Source: Homoserinimonas sp044769865 (GTDB taxonomy: Bacteria; Actinomycetota; Actinomycetes; Actinomycetales; Microbacteriaceae). From it: a DNA stretch of 64,000 nt. The translations under genes and the position numbers were made by a program. Positions 42,943-50,983 of this stretch are shown here, in pieces. The stretch spans positions 930,001-994,000 of the forward strand of contig NZ_JBIZWA010000001.1 of assembly GCF_044769865.1 (NCBI RefSeq), in the 5' to 3' direction. The first letter of the stretch is position 1. The number at the start of each line of letters is the position of its first letter. The notes beneath the pieces were generated by a model. The model saw nothing but the letters and a program-made list of their open reading frames with translations. It was not told the origin of the DNA and did not search any database.

Positions 42943-44642
42943 GGGGCCTCGCGCCTCTCGCGGCGGCGCCGGGCGACCGTGCGGATGATGCCGATGACGA
43001 ACACGAGCAGCACGATGCCGGCAACGACAAAGGTGAACGCGGTCTCCCATCCCGCCTGCACGTTGGTCGTGACGTAGAGCGGCGCGCCGATCGAAACCCC
43101 TGTCGGGCTCGAGAGGGTGACCACGAGCACGGCAGAGCCATTCGCGATGGACTGCACCGGCACGGCGGCGCGGGCCTGGGACTGGGCCTCGATCGTCACC
43201 GGCACACTGTCGTCGAGCACGTCGAGCACGGCGCGGTTCGCCCACACCTGCACATTCACGGTGACCGGGTAGGGCAGCGCGTTGCTGATCGTGATCGGGA
43301 TGTCGCCCGTGTCGCTCAGGAGGTTGATCGTACTGCTGTCGAGCACATGCACCGAGGAGAGCAGCTCGCCCGCCCCGGCAATGAATTCCTCAACGGCACC
43401 CTGCCAGTCCGCCGAGGTCTCGACCCAGGCGTTGGAGGCGAGGGCGAACATCCGGCGCCGCTGCTCCCCCGTGATGAGGCTCGGGTCTTCAAGCACGCTC
43501 GCGAACGCGGTCGTGGCGGGCGTGGTCTGGAGGGCGCTCTGCAGGGGGGTGAGGCGTTCGGTCGGCACTGCACGGTCGACGATGCCAATCTCCGCCGGGT
43601 CTTCCGCAAGGGTGCGGGAGAGCGTCGTGAGGGTGATCCCCGTCGTCGTTGAGAGCGCTGTGAGGGTTGCCGCAATGCGGTTGCTGCTGCTCGGGATGCT
43701 GCGGTCGAGCGTTGCCAGCACGGTGGCCGAGCCGCCGGTCCACCCACCGAGTGCCGCGGTGAGCTGCGCCATCGAGGAGTTCCAGGCGGCCTCGGTCGGC
43801 GCCGAGACGGCGTCACGCAGGAAGGCGGAGATGTCGTTGTTGGAGACGAGCACGCGGTGGCCCCCGGCCGTCGCCGATGCGGGGATCGCGTCGCGTGGAT
43901 AGGAGGCGTTGCTGGAATCGAGCACGGTCACGGCATCGCCGAGGGCCGCGAAGACTTCAAGGTCGGCACCGACGACCGTGTCATCGCGCGGCCACACGAC
44001 CGGGCCGAGCGTGAACGGCAGGTCGACGAGATCCTCCCCCGTCGGCACGGCCGGCTCCGCCGGCATCGTGGGCGAGGGGCTCGGCGAGACGCTGGGGGAG
44101 GCGGATGGCGAGGCGGTCGGGCTCTCCTGCACCTCGTTCGGGAAGACCGCGGGGTCGATCACGAAGTCCGTGGGCACCGACAGGTCGGTCATCCCCGCCT
44201 GACTGAGGGCCGCAACGTCGGCGTCGGCGTAGGCGAGCGAGAAGGTCTCGTTGCTTGAGCCCTGCAGGCGATCAAGCCACTCGACCGCCGACTCGGGCGC
44301 GCCCGTGCCCAGGATGCGGATCGAGGCGAGGATCCTGGGGTCGACGCCGAGCGCCACCGGGCGGTTGATCACGGCATCCAGCTGGCGCGTGAGTACCCCC
44401 GTCGGGGAGGTGTAGAGCTCCAGATCCTCCGCCGACAGCAGGCTCGTGGTGCCGGCCGGCACCACGACGGGCATCGCCAGCACGAGATTCGTCGGAGAAC
44501 CGTCGCTTGCCGCGACACCGGGCGGAGGAGTCTGTGAGGGCGTGGCATCCGGAGTCGCCGAGGACGCGACCGAGCCACTGAGCACGAGGGCGGCGCCGAG
44601 GAGGGCCGCGCCCCACCGCGAGGTGAGACGAGTCAGAGGCAT
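42939..44642 (-). CDS. DUF6049 envelope protein
   Basis: Extracytoplasmic protein of 567 residues belonging to the actinobacterial family always found upstream of murJ (DUF6049). An N-terminal signal peptide (about 1-29, with RLTSRWGAALLGAALVLSG) is followed by a large Ser/Thr/Ala-rich ectodomain containing a Pro/Ser linker (SPSPSPTMP) near residue 190. A single membrane segment near 535-555 precedes a basic cytoplasmic tail RRRRERREAP. Its translation is coupled to murJ (GTGA overlap). A role in peptidoglycan export or lipid II handling is inferred from this constant coupling, not shown. Confidence 0.88.
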   Translation of the reverse strand: MPLTRLTSRWGAALLGAALVLSGSVASSATPDATPSQTPPPGVAASDGSPTNLVLAMPVVVPAGTTSLLSAEDLELYTSPTGVLTRQLDAVINRPVALGVDPRILASIRILGTGAPESAVEWLDRLQGSSNETFSLAYADADVAALSQAGMTDLSVPTDFVIDPAVFPNEVQESPTASPSASPSVSPSPSPTMPAEPAVPTGEDLVDLPFTLGPVVWPRDDTVVGADLEVFAALGDAVTVLDSSNASYPRDAIPASATAGGHRVLVSNNDISAFLRDAVSAPTEAAWNSSMAQLTAALGGWTGGSATVLATLDRSIPSSSNRIAATLTALSTTTGITLTTLSRTLAEDPAEIGIVDRAVPTERLTPLQSALQTTPATTAFASVLEDPSLITGEQRRRMFALASNAWVETSADWQGAVEEFIAGAGELLSSVHVLDSSTINLLSDTGDIPITISNALPYPVTVNVQVWANRAVLDVLDDSVPVTIEAQSQARAAVPVQSIANGSAVLVVTLSSPTGVSIGAPLYVTTNVQAGWETAFTFVVAGIVLLVFVIGIIRTVARRRRERREAP

Positions 44643-44681
44643 CGGCCGGCTCCGATCGTGCGCTGGGCCAGCATGCAGTCG

Positions 44682-44687
44682 ATTCTA
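44682..44687 (-). promoter_or_regulatory. -10 box of the DUF6049-murJ operon
   Basis: TAGAAT on the minus strand (plus ATTCTA) would give a transcript starting at about 44675, leaving a leader of about 33 nt before the ATG. The divergent CCA-enzyme promoter is 57 bp away. Confidence 0.5.
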
Positions 44688-44743
44688 TGGCCGAGACGCC
44701 GAGAGGCAGTCGGATGCCACGGCCACTGTGGATGAGCGGCGGA

Positions 44744-44749
44744 TAGTCT
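44744..44749 (+). promoter_or_regulatory. -10 box of the CCA-adding enzyme gene (leaderless-type)
   Basis: TAGTCT lies 6 nt before the ATG at 44756, so the transcript should begin at the start codon. Confidence 0.5.
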
Positions 44750-44755
44750 TGACCG

Positions 44756-46180
44756 ATGCACAGCGTCGCCTCGGCAATCACGCGACTCGCGGCCCTGGCC
44801 GAGTCGCCGCACGTCTCCCGCCTCGCCGATGCCTTCGCGGCGGCGGGCCACGAACTCGCGCTCGTGGGTGGCCCCGTGCGCGACGCCTTCCTCGGCCGAG
44901 AGCTCAACGACCTCGATTTCACGACGGATGCCCGGCCTGACCGCATTCTGGAGATCGTCACCCCAATCTCGAGCGCCCAGTGGGACATCGGGCGCGCCTT
45001 CGGCACGATTGGCGCCGTCGTCGAGGGGCACACGGTCGAGATCACGACCTACCGCACCGACGCCTACGACGGCGAGACCCGCAAGCCCGAGGTCGAGTTC
45101 GGCATGAGCCTCGACGAGGACCTCGTGCGCCGCGACTTCACCGTCAACGCCATGGCGCTGCGCCTGCCCCAGCAGAAGCTCGTCGACCCCTCCGGCGGCA
45201 TGGACGACCTGCTCGCGTCTCGCCTTGCCACGCCGGCCGCCCCCGAGGTCTCCTTCGGTGACGACCCGCTCCGGATGCTGCGTGCCGCGCGGTTCACGTC
45301 ACAACTCGGCTTCACCGTGTCTGAGGAGGTGCGCGCCGCCATGACCGCCCTCGCGGGTCGCCTCTCGATCATTTCGGCGGAGCGGGTCAGCGACGAACTG
45401 ACGAAGCTACTCCTGACGGCTTCACCGCGCGCTGGCATCGAGCTCATGGTGGAGACGGGGCTCGCCGACGAGGTGTTGCCCGAGATTCCCGCCCTGCGGC
45501 TGCAGGTGGACGAGCACGCACACCACAAGGACGTCTATCAGCACAGTCTCACGGTGCTCGACCAGGCGATCGAGCTCGAGGGCACCCGCGAGCACGAGCC
45601 CTCCCCCGACCTCGTGCTCCGCCTCGCGGCCCTCCTGCACGACATCGGCAAGCCGGCGACGAAGCGCGTCGAGGGTGGCGGCGTCGTCACCTTCCACCAT
45701 CACGATGTCGTCGGGGCGAAGCTCGCGACGAAGCGGCTCAAGGCGCTGCGCTTCGACAAGGAGACGATCCAGTCGGTCAGCAAGCTCATCGAGCTACACC
45801 TGCGCTTCTTCGGCTACACGGAGGGCGCGTGGACCGATTCGGCCGTGCGGCGCTACGTGCGCGACGCGGGTAACCACCTCGAACGGTTACACATCTTGAC
45901 GCGTGCCGACGTCACGACGCGCAACCGCCGCAAGGCCTCGCGTCTCGCACGCGCCTACGACGACCTCGAGCAGCGCATCAAGGAACTCGCCGAGCAGGAG
46001 GAGATCGCGGCCGTGCGCCCCGACCTCGACGGCGAACAGATCATGGCACTGCTCGGCATCCGTCCCGGCCGTGAGGTCGGCGAGGCATACCGCTTCCTGC
46101 TCGAACTGCGGCTCGACGAGGGCCCCCTCGGCGAGGAGGAGGCCGAACGCCGGCTGCGCGCGTGGTGGGCCGCGCGCTGA
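44756..46180 (+). CDS. cca: CCA tRNA nucleotidyltransferase / poly(A) polymerase family
   Basis: Adds CCA to tRNA 3' ends. The 474-residue product has the nucleotidyltransferase head ELALVGGPVRDAFLGREL followed by DLDFTTDA with the catalytic DxD. The tRNA-binding head and neck (RRDFTVNAMAL) come next, then an HD phosphohydrolase domain (LLHDIGKPATK; FHHHDVVGA) as in the actinobacterial PcnB form. None of the three tRNA genes in this window encodes CCA, so the enzyme is essential here. No ribosome-binding site; probably leaderless. Convergent with ino1: its stop codon directly abuts the ino1 stop. Confidence 0.95.
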   Translation: MHSVASAITRLAALAESPHVSRLADAFAAAGHELALVGGPVRDAFLGRELNDLDFTTDARPDRILEIVTPISSAQWDIGRAFGTIGAVVEGHTVEITTYRTDAYDGETRKPEVEFGMSLDEDLVRRDFTVNAMALRLPQQKLVDPSGGMDDLLASRLATPAAPEVSFGDDPLRMLRAARFTSQLGFTVSEEVRAAMTALAGRLSIISAERVSDELTKLLLTASPRAGIELMVETGLADEVLPEIPALRLQVDEHAHHKDVYQHSLTVLDQAIELEGTREHEPSPDLVLRLAALLHDIGKPATKRVEGGGVVTFHHHDVVGAKLATKRLKALRFDKETIQSVSKLIELHLRFFGYTEGAWTDSAVRRYVRDAGNHLERLHILTRADVTTRNRRKASRLARAYDDLEQRIKELAEQEEIAAVRPDLDGEQIMALLGIRPGREVGEAYRFLLELRLDEGPLGEEEAERRLRAWWAAR

Positions 46181-47254
46181 CTACTTCGCGGTGTCGCGAA
46201 TGAACTGCTCGAGCATCTCGCGCGCCACCGGGTCGGGGTACTGCTTCGCGGGCGACTTCATGAAGTAGGCGGATGCCGCCTCGACGGGTCCGCCGTGACC
46301 GGCATCCAGCGCAAGCTTCGCGGCACGCACCGCGTCGATGATGACACCGGCCGAGTTCGGCGAATCCCACACCTCGAGCTTGTACTCAAGGCTCGTGGGC
46401 GCGTTGCCGAAGCCGTGGCCCTCAAGGCGCACGAACGCCAGCTTGCGGTCGTCGAGCCACGGCACGTGGTCGCTCGGGCCGATGTGCACGTGCTCCGCCC
46501 GAATCTCCTGGTCGACGTTGCTCGTGACGGCCTGCGTCTTCGAGATCTTCTTCGACTTGAGTCGCGAACGCTCCAGCATGTTCTTGAAGTCCATGTTGCC
46601 ACCGACGTTCAGCTGGTAGGTGCGGTCGAGCACGAGGCCCCGCTCCTCGAAGAGACGCGCGAGCACGCGGTGCGTGATCGTCGCACCGAGCTGGCTCTTG
46701 ATGTCGTCGCCCACGATGGGAATGCCCGCATCCGTGAACTTCTTCGACCACTCAGGGTCGCTCGCGATGAAGACGGGCAGCGCGTTCACGAACGCGACGC
46801 CCGCGTCGATAGCCGCCTGTGCGTAGTGCTTCGCCGCCTCCTCGGAACCGACGGGGAGGTAGCAGACCAGCACGTCGGCGCCCGAGTCACGGAGGGCCTG
46901 CGCGACGTCGACGGGTGCGGCATCCGATTCCTCGACCATCTCGCGGTAGAACTCACCGAGGCCGTCGAGAGTGGGGCCGCGCAACACCGTCACGCCGGTC
47001 GGCTCGACGTCGGCGAACTTGAGGGTGTTGTTCTCGCCCGCCCACATCGCATCGGCGAGGTCGACCCCGACCTTGGCTGCGTCGACATCGAAGGCGGCGA
47101 CGAACTCGAGGTCGCGCACCGCATACTGGCCGAAGCGGGTGTGCATGAGTCCTGGGATCGTCTCGGCGTCATCCGCGTCCCTATAGAAGGTGACGCCCTG
47201 GATGAGGGAGTTGGCACAGTTGCCCACGCCGGCGATAGCGACCCGAATCGACAT
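46181..47254 (-). CDS. ino1: Inositol-3-phosphate synthase
   Basis: NAD-dependent conversion of glucose-6-phosphate to 1L-myo-inositol-1-phosphate, the entry to phosphatidylinositol and mycothiol. The 357-residue product is the short actinobacterial form, with the N-terminal Rossmann start IRVAIAGVGNCANSLIQG and the conserved GDDIKSQLGATITHRVLA, NVGGNMDFKNML and KSKKISKTQAV (catalytic lysines). ATG with GGAGC upstream. In Streptomyces and mycobacteria ino1 is controlled by a divergent regulator; here the divergent gene is rpsF and two short palindromes occupy the gap. Confidence 0.96.
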   Translation of the reverse strand: MSIRVAIAGVGNCANSLIQGVTFYRDADDAETIPGLMHTRFGQYAVRDLEFVAAFDVDAAKVGVDLADAMWAGENNTLKFADVEPTGVTVLRGPTLDGLGEFYREMVEESDAAPVDVAQALRDSGADVLVCYLPVGSEEAAKHYAQAAIDAGVAFVNALPVFIASDPEWSKKFTDAGIPIVGDDIKSQLGATITHRVLARLFEERGLVLDRTYQLNVGGNMDFKNMLERSRLKSKKISKTQAVTSNVDQEIRAEHVHIGPSDHVPWLDDRKLAFVRLEGHGFGNAPTSLEYKLEVWDSPNSAGVIIDAVRAAKLALDAGHGGPVEAASAYFMKSPAKQYPDPVAREMLEQFIRDTAK

Positions 47255-47293
47255 GACGATATTGCTCCTTGCTGGTGATGGAAGTACATGACT

Positions 47294-47311
47294 ACACTAG
47301 ACAGGTTGTCT
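47294..47311 (-). promoter_or_regulatory. ino1 -10 box overlapped by a palindrome
   Basis: On the minus strand TAGTGT (plus 47294-47299) is a fair -10 box, about 40 nt before the ino1 ATG. AGACA-GGT-TGTCT (47299-47311) is a perfect 5-bp-arm inverted repeat that touches it and could be an operator. Confidence 0.4.
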
Positions 47312-47372
47312 GTGCGCCTCGATCCGAGGCCTCCGCAGGCAGCGACATGCACATACCCTCCTGTCACAGACC

Positions 47373-47391
47373 GTCTGTGACCGTTTTCAGT
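47373..47391. promoter_or_regulatory. 19-nt perfect palindrome before rpsF
   Basis: GTCACAGACCGTCTGTGAC has perfect 9-bp arms around a single C and is followed by CGTTTTC, 20 bp before the rpsF start. As RNA the loop shows CCG. It may be a regulator site, an attenuator, or part of an rpsF leader of the S6:S18-binding type. Confidence 0.45.
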
Positions 47392-47411
47392 CCAAAGGAG
47401 GTGGGTTAGTC

Positions 47412-47801
47412 ATGCATCAGTACGAACTCATGGTGATTCTCGATCCCGAGATCGATGAGCGCACCGTGGCACCCAGCCTGGACAAGTTCCTCAACGTCAT
47501 TCGCAATGACGGTGGCTCGATCGACAAGGTCGACGTCTGGGGCAAGCGCCGGCTGGCATACGAGATCAACAAGAAGGCCGAGGGCATCTACGCCGTCGTC
47601 GAGATGACCGCCAACGCTTCGGCAACGGTCGAGCTCGACCGTCAGCTGAAGCTCAGCGAGGCCGTCATGCGCACCAAGGTGCTCCGCGCAGAGGAAGCGA
47701 TCGCTCAGGTTGCCGCCGCCGCGAAGCTCTCCGAGGAGAAGGCCGCCCGCAAGGCTGCCGCCGCCAAGTCCGCACCGGCCGCCGACGCGAAGAGCGAGTA
47801 G
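47412..47801 (+). CDS. rpsF: Ribosomal protein bS6
   Basis: Small-subunit protein that pairs with S18 on the platform. The 129-residue product starts MHQYELMVILDPEIDERTVAP and contains WGKRRLAYEINKKAEGIYAV. The ~30-residue Ala/Lys-rich C-terminal extension (EKAARKAAAAKSAPAADAK) is typical of actinobacteria. An AAAGGAGGTG sequence gives a very strong ribosome-binding site. First gene of rpsF-ssb-rpsR-rplI. Confidence 0.97.
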   Translation: MHQYELMVILDPEIDERTVAPSLDKFLNVIRNDGGSIDKVDVWGKRRLAYEINKKAEGIYAVVEMTANASATVELDRQLKLSEAVMRTKVLRAEEAIAQVAAAAKLSEEKAARKAAAAKSAPAADAKSE

Positions 47802-47804
47802 CTC

Positions 47805-48320
47805 ATGGCCGGCGAAACCGTGATCACTGTGGTGGGCAACCTCACCGCCGACCCGGAGCTGCGGTACACGCAGAACGGACTCGCGGTGGCGAACTTCACC
47901 ATCGCCTCCACTCCTCGCACCTTCGACCGTGCGAGCAATGAGTGGAAGGACGGCGAGGCGCTCTTCCTGCGCGCAAGCGTGTGGCGCGAATTCGCCGAGC
48001 ATGTCGCGGGATCCCTCACCAAGGGCTCGCGCGTCATCGCCTCCGGTCGACTGAAGCAGCGTTCCTACGAGACCAAGGAAGGCGAGAAGCGCACGAGCTT
48101 TGAGATCGAGATCGATGAGATCGGTCCGAGCCTGCGCTACGCCACCGCACAGGTCACCCGCACCTCATCGTCCCGCGAAGGCGGCGGCGGTGGTGGATTC
48201 GGCGGACAGCGTGGGGCTGTCGCTGACGAGCCGTGGGCAGCCGCGGCGCCGTCGTCGGCGAACTCCGGCGGGGATGTCTGGAACACCCCCGGCAGCTTCA
48301 GCGACGAGACACCCTTCTAG
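47805..48320 (+). CDS. ssb: Single-stranded DNA-binding protein
   Basis: Covers single-stranded DNA and recruits repair proteins. The 171-residue product has an OB fold (about 1-115: ETVITVVGNLTADPELRYT). A Gly-rich linker (SSREGGGGGGFGGQRG) is followed by an acidic tip ending DETPF, a variant of the usual DDxPF protein-interaction tail. ATG three bases after rpsF. This is the replication SSB linked to rpsF and rpsR in most bacteria. Confidence 0.96.
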   Translation: MAGETVITVVGNLTADPELRYTQNGLAVANFTIASTPRTFDRASNEWKDGEALFLRASVWREFAEHVAGSLTKGSRVIASGRLKQRSYETKEGEKRTSFEIEIDEIGPSLRYATAQVTRTSSSREGGGGGGFGGQRGAVADEPWAAAAPSSANSGGDVWNTPGSFSDETPF

Positions 48321-48368
48321 ACCTCGCCCACGGCGCACGGTCACGAAACCAAACCCTAAGGAATAACC

Positions 48369-48629
48369 ATGGCAGGAAAGAGCAGCGGCGACCGCCGCAA
48401 GCCCCTCCGCAACAAGGGTGGCAAGAACGCCGCCCCCGCGAAGTCCATTCGCGTCGGCGTCATCGACTACAAGGATGTCGCCACCCTCCGCAAGTTCATC
48501 TCGGAGCGTGGAAAGATCCGCGCCCGTCGTATCACCGGTGTCTCCGTTCAGGAGCAGCGCCTCATCGCCCGCGCAGTCAAGAACGCGCGCGAGATGGCAC
48601 TGCTTCCCTACGCCGGCTCGGGCCGTTAA
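48369..48629 (+). CDS. rpsR: Ribosomal protein bS18
   Basis: Small-subunit partner of S6, 86 residues. Conserved core IDYKDVATLRKFISERGKIRARRITGVSVQEQR and the end AVKNAREMALLPYAGSGR, split here for brevity at the middle. The N-terminus is basic and Gly-rich. No Cys residues are visible, so this is the zinc-independent (C-minus) type. TAAGGAATAACC precedes the ATG. rplI follows after 11 bp. Confidence 0.96.
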   Translation: MAGKSSGDRRKPLRNKGGKNAAPAKSIRVGVIDYKDVATLRKFISERGKIRARRITGVSVQEQRLIARAVKNAREMALLPYAGSGR

Positions 48630-48640
48630 GGAGCATCGAA

Positions 48641-49093
48641 ATGTCAAAGCTGATTCTGACGCATGAGGTCACCGGCCTCGGCGCTCCTGGCGACGTCATC
48701 GAGGTCAAGAACGGGTACGCCCGCAACTACCTCGTGCCGCAGGGCCTCGCCGTGAACTGGAGCCGCGGTGGCGAGAAGCAGGTCGAGCAGATCAAGGCCG
48801 CCCGCGCCGCGCGCGAGCACGCCACGATCGAGGAGGCCAAGGACCTCAAGCTCAAGCTTGAGGCCAACAAGGTCAAGCTGTCGATCAAGGCCGGCAAGGA
48901 GGGTCGACTCTTCGGGTCGGTCAAGAACTCCGACATCGCCGACGCCGTCGCCGCCTCCGGGCTTGGCACGGTCGACAAGCGCAAGATCGAGATCACCTCT
49001 CCCATCAAGGTGACGGGCGAGCACGAGGCGACTGTTCGCCTTCGTGACGACCTCGTCGCCACGATCACCATCCAGGTGGTCGCAGCGAAGTAG
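48641..49093 (+). CDS. rplI: Ribosomal protein bL9
   Basis: Large-subunit protein of 150 residues. N-terminal domain begins SKLILTHEVTGLGAPGDVIEVK and NGYARNYLVPQGLAV, followed by the long connecting helix and the C-terminal RNA-binding domain (GRLFGSVKNSDIADAVAAS). TTAAGGAGCATC upstream supplies the ribosome-binding site. Last gene of the ribosomal run, with a hairpin terminator 17 bp beyond its stop. Confidence 0.97.
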   Translation: MSKLILTHEVTGLGAPGDVIEVKNGYARNYLVPQGLAVNWSRGGEKQVEQIKAARAAREHATIEEAKDLKLKLEANKVKLSIKAGKEGRLFGSVKNSDIADAVAASGLGTVDKRKIEITSPIKVTGEHEATVRLRDDLVATITIQVVAAK

Positions 49094-49109
49094 TCCTTTC
49101 AAGGATTCG

Positions 49110-49139
49110 GATGGCGGTGGGCCTGTGCTCACCGCCATC
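49110..49139 (+). terminator. Terminator after rplI
   Basis: GATGGCGGTG (49110-49119) pairs with CACCGCCATC (49130-49139), followed by GTCGTTTTA, a standard hairpin plus T-run. Confidence 0.8.
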
Positions 49140-49595
49140 GTCGTTTTAAGGCGCGAAAGCGCACTTGAGGCGGGGCGTTTTGTATCGGGTTTTTCACCCC
49201 CGTGTCAAGCACTTTCAACAGCCGGGGTGTGGATTACTCCAAACCCTCAACCCGAACTCTAAACAACTTTCTACACACATGGTGTGCACAGAAAAAGGCC
49301 AGATCAGCCCATCATTATCGGAGTAGATCCGCACTTTTCCCACAGGCCCATCCACAACTTGTGCACACGTCGCACGGCGTTTCTCCCCGGTTTCCCACAG
49401 AGTTATCCACAGGGTGGCTTGTGGCGCGGGATTGGGCTTCCTAGCCTTGGGCGGCGGGATGCACCCGACCCGTCACGAGGCAGTGCCACGGCACTGCCCC
49501 GCACCCGAAACATCCGCCCCCGGCTCCAAGGCGCGCCGAGGATGTCGGCCGTCTGCGGTACGACTGGGACGCAAGAGAACAACGAGAGGTGAACG
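49140..49595. promoter_or_regulatory. DnaA-box-rich gap upstream of dnaB
   Basis: A 456-bp stretch between the rplI terminator and dnaB with no convincing gene. It contains TTATCCACA (49403-49411, perfect DnaA box) and near boxes TGTGGATTA (49228-49236), CCATCCACA (49348-49356), TTGTGCACA (49359-49367) and TTTCCCACA (49391-49399). The segment 49225-49330 is clearly more AT-rich than its surroundings, which adds to its resemblance to an origin. A dnaB promoter must also lie here. Confidence 0.7.
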
Positions 49596-50975
49596 ATGTC
49601 CATAGCCCACCTGGGGCTGGCCGGCTCGTCGACCGAGAGACCCGACGACCCGCGCTCCTCCGAGCGCACCCCGCCTCACGATCTCCTCGCAGAGCAGAGC
49701 GCCCTCGGCGGCATGATGCTCAGCAAGGATGCGACGGCCGACGTCATCGAGTCGGTGCGCGCAGTGGACTTCTACATCCCCAAGCACGAGATCATCTTCG
49801 ACGCCATCCTCAGCCTCTACTCGCACGGTGAGCCGACCGACGTCATTGCGGTCACGGATGAGCTGACGAAGACGGGACTCATCGGCCGCGCGGGAGGAGC
49901 CGAGTACCTCCACACCCTCACGGGCGTCGTGCCCACGGCTGCAAACGCCGGCTACTACGCCGCCATCGTCGCTGAGAAGGCGGTGCTGCGGCGTCTCGTC
50001 GAGGCCGGCACGCGCATCGTGCAGATGGGCTACGCCAGCGAGGGCGAGGTCGTCGACCTCGTCAACAACGCGCAGGCCGAGATCTACAACGTCACGGGCG
50101 GCGTCGAAGCCGAAGACTTCGTTCCCCTCACCGTGGCCGTCGAGACCGCGATCGACGAGATAGAGGCGGCCAAGGGCAGCGACGGCTCCATGACGGGCGT
50201 GCCGACGGGCTTCGCCGAACTCGATGACCTCACCAACGGCTTCCACCCCGGCCAGATGATCATCGTCGCCGCCCGTCCGGCGCTCGGTAAGTCGACCCTC
50301 GCGCTCGACTTCGCCCGCGCGGCCTCCATCAAGCACAACGTTCCCTCGGTTGTCTTCTCCCTCGAGATGGGACGCTCCGAGATCGCCATGCGCCTGCTGT
50401 CGGCCGAGGCATCCGTGCCCCTGCAGAGCATGCGCAAGGGCACCGTCGACTCGCGCGACTGGACCACGATCGCCTCGACTCGAGGCCGCATCAACGACGC
50501 CCCCCTCTTCATCGACGACAGTCCGAACATGACCCTCGTCGAGATCCGCGCGAAGTGCCGCCGGCTCAAGCAGAAGCACGGGCTCAAGCTCGTCGTCATC
50601 GACTACCTGCAGCTCATGACCTCGGGCAAGAAGGTCGAATCGCGCCAGCAGGAGGTCAGTGAGTTCTCGCGAGCACTCAAGCTGCTCGCCAAGGAGCTCC
50701 AGGTGCCCGTCATCGCCCTCTCCCAGCTGAACCGTGGACCCGAGCAGCGCCAGGACAAGATGCCAGCCATCAGCGACCTGCGCGAGTCGGGTTCGATCGA
50801 GCAGGACGCCGACATGGTCATCCTGCTCCACCGCGAGAGTGCCTACGAGAAGGAGAACCCGCGCGCAGGCGAGGCCGACCTGATCGTCGCGAAGCACCGT
50901 AACGGCCCAACCCGCACGGTCACGGTCGCCTTCCAGGGCCACTTCTCGCGCTTCACCGACATGGCGCCGATGTAG
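49596..50975 (+). CDS. dnaB: Replicative DNA helicase DnaB
   Basis: Hexameric 5'-3' helicase of the replication fork. The 459-residue product has an N-terminal collar domain (about 25-150; DLLAEQSALGGMMLSKDA) and a RecA-type ATPase domain. Walker A is ARPALGKSTLALDFAR, Walker B is LVVIDYLQLM, followed by QQEVSEFSRALKLLAKEL and SDLRESGSIEQDADMV. No intein interrupts it, unlike some actinobacterial dnaB genes. The ATG is preceded by GAGAGGTGAACG. DciA, its likely loader, is encoded near gyrB. The FGE-fold gene follows after 8 bp. Confidence 0.97.
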   Translation: MSIAHLGLAGSSTERPDDPRSSERTPPHDLLAEQSALGGMMLSKDATADVIESVRAVDFYIPKHEIIFDAILSLYSHGEPTDVIAVTDELTKTGLIGRAGGAEYLHTLTGVVPTAANAGYYAAIVAEKAVLRRLVEAGTRIVQMGYASEGEVVDLVNNAQAEIYNVTGGVEAEDFVPLTVAVETAIDEIEAAKGSDGSMTGVPTGFAELDDLTNGFHPGQMIIVAARPALGKSTLALDFARAASIKHNVPSVVFSLEMGRSEIAMRLLSAEASVPLQSMRKGTVDSRDWTTIASTRGRINDAPLFIDDSPNMTLVEIRAKCRRLKQKHGLKLVVIDYLQLMTSGKKVESRQQEVSEFSRALKLLAKELQVPVIALSQLNRGPEQRQDKMPAISDLRESGSIEQDADMVILLHRESAYEKENPRAGEADLIVAKHRNGPTRTVTVAFQGHFSRFTDMAPM

Positions 50976-50983
50976 CGGTCGCA

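Noticed and set aside
41512..43077. 521-codon open frame opposite murJ
   Set aside because: No start signal, no domain; shadow of a conserved membrane protein.
49094..49595. Short open frames in the rplI-dnaB gap
   Set aside because: None has a ribosome-binding site or gene-like codon use. The AT-rich, box-rich sequence fits a regulatory region better.
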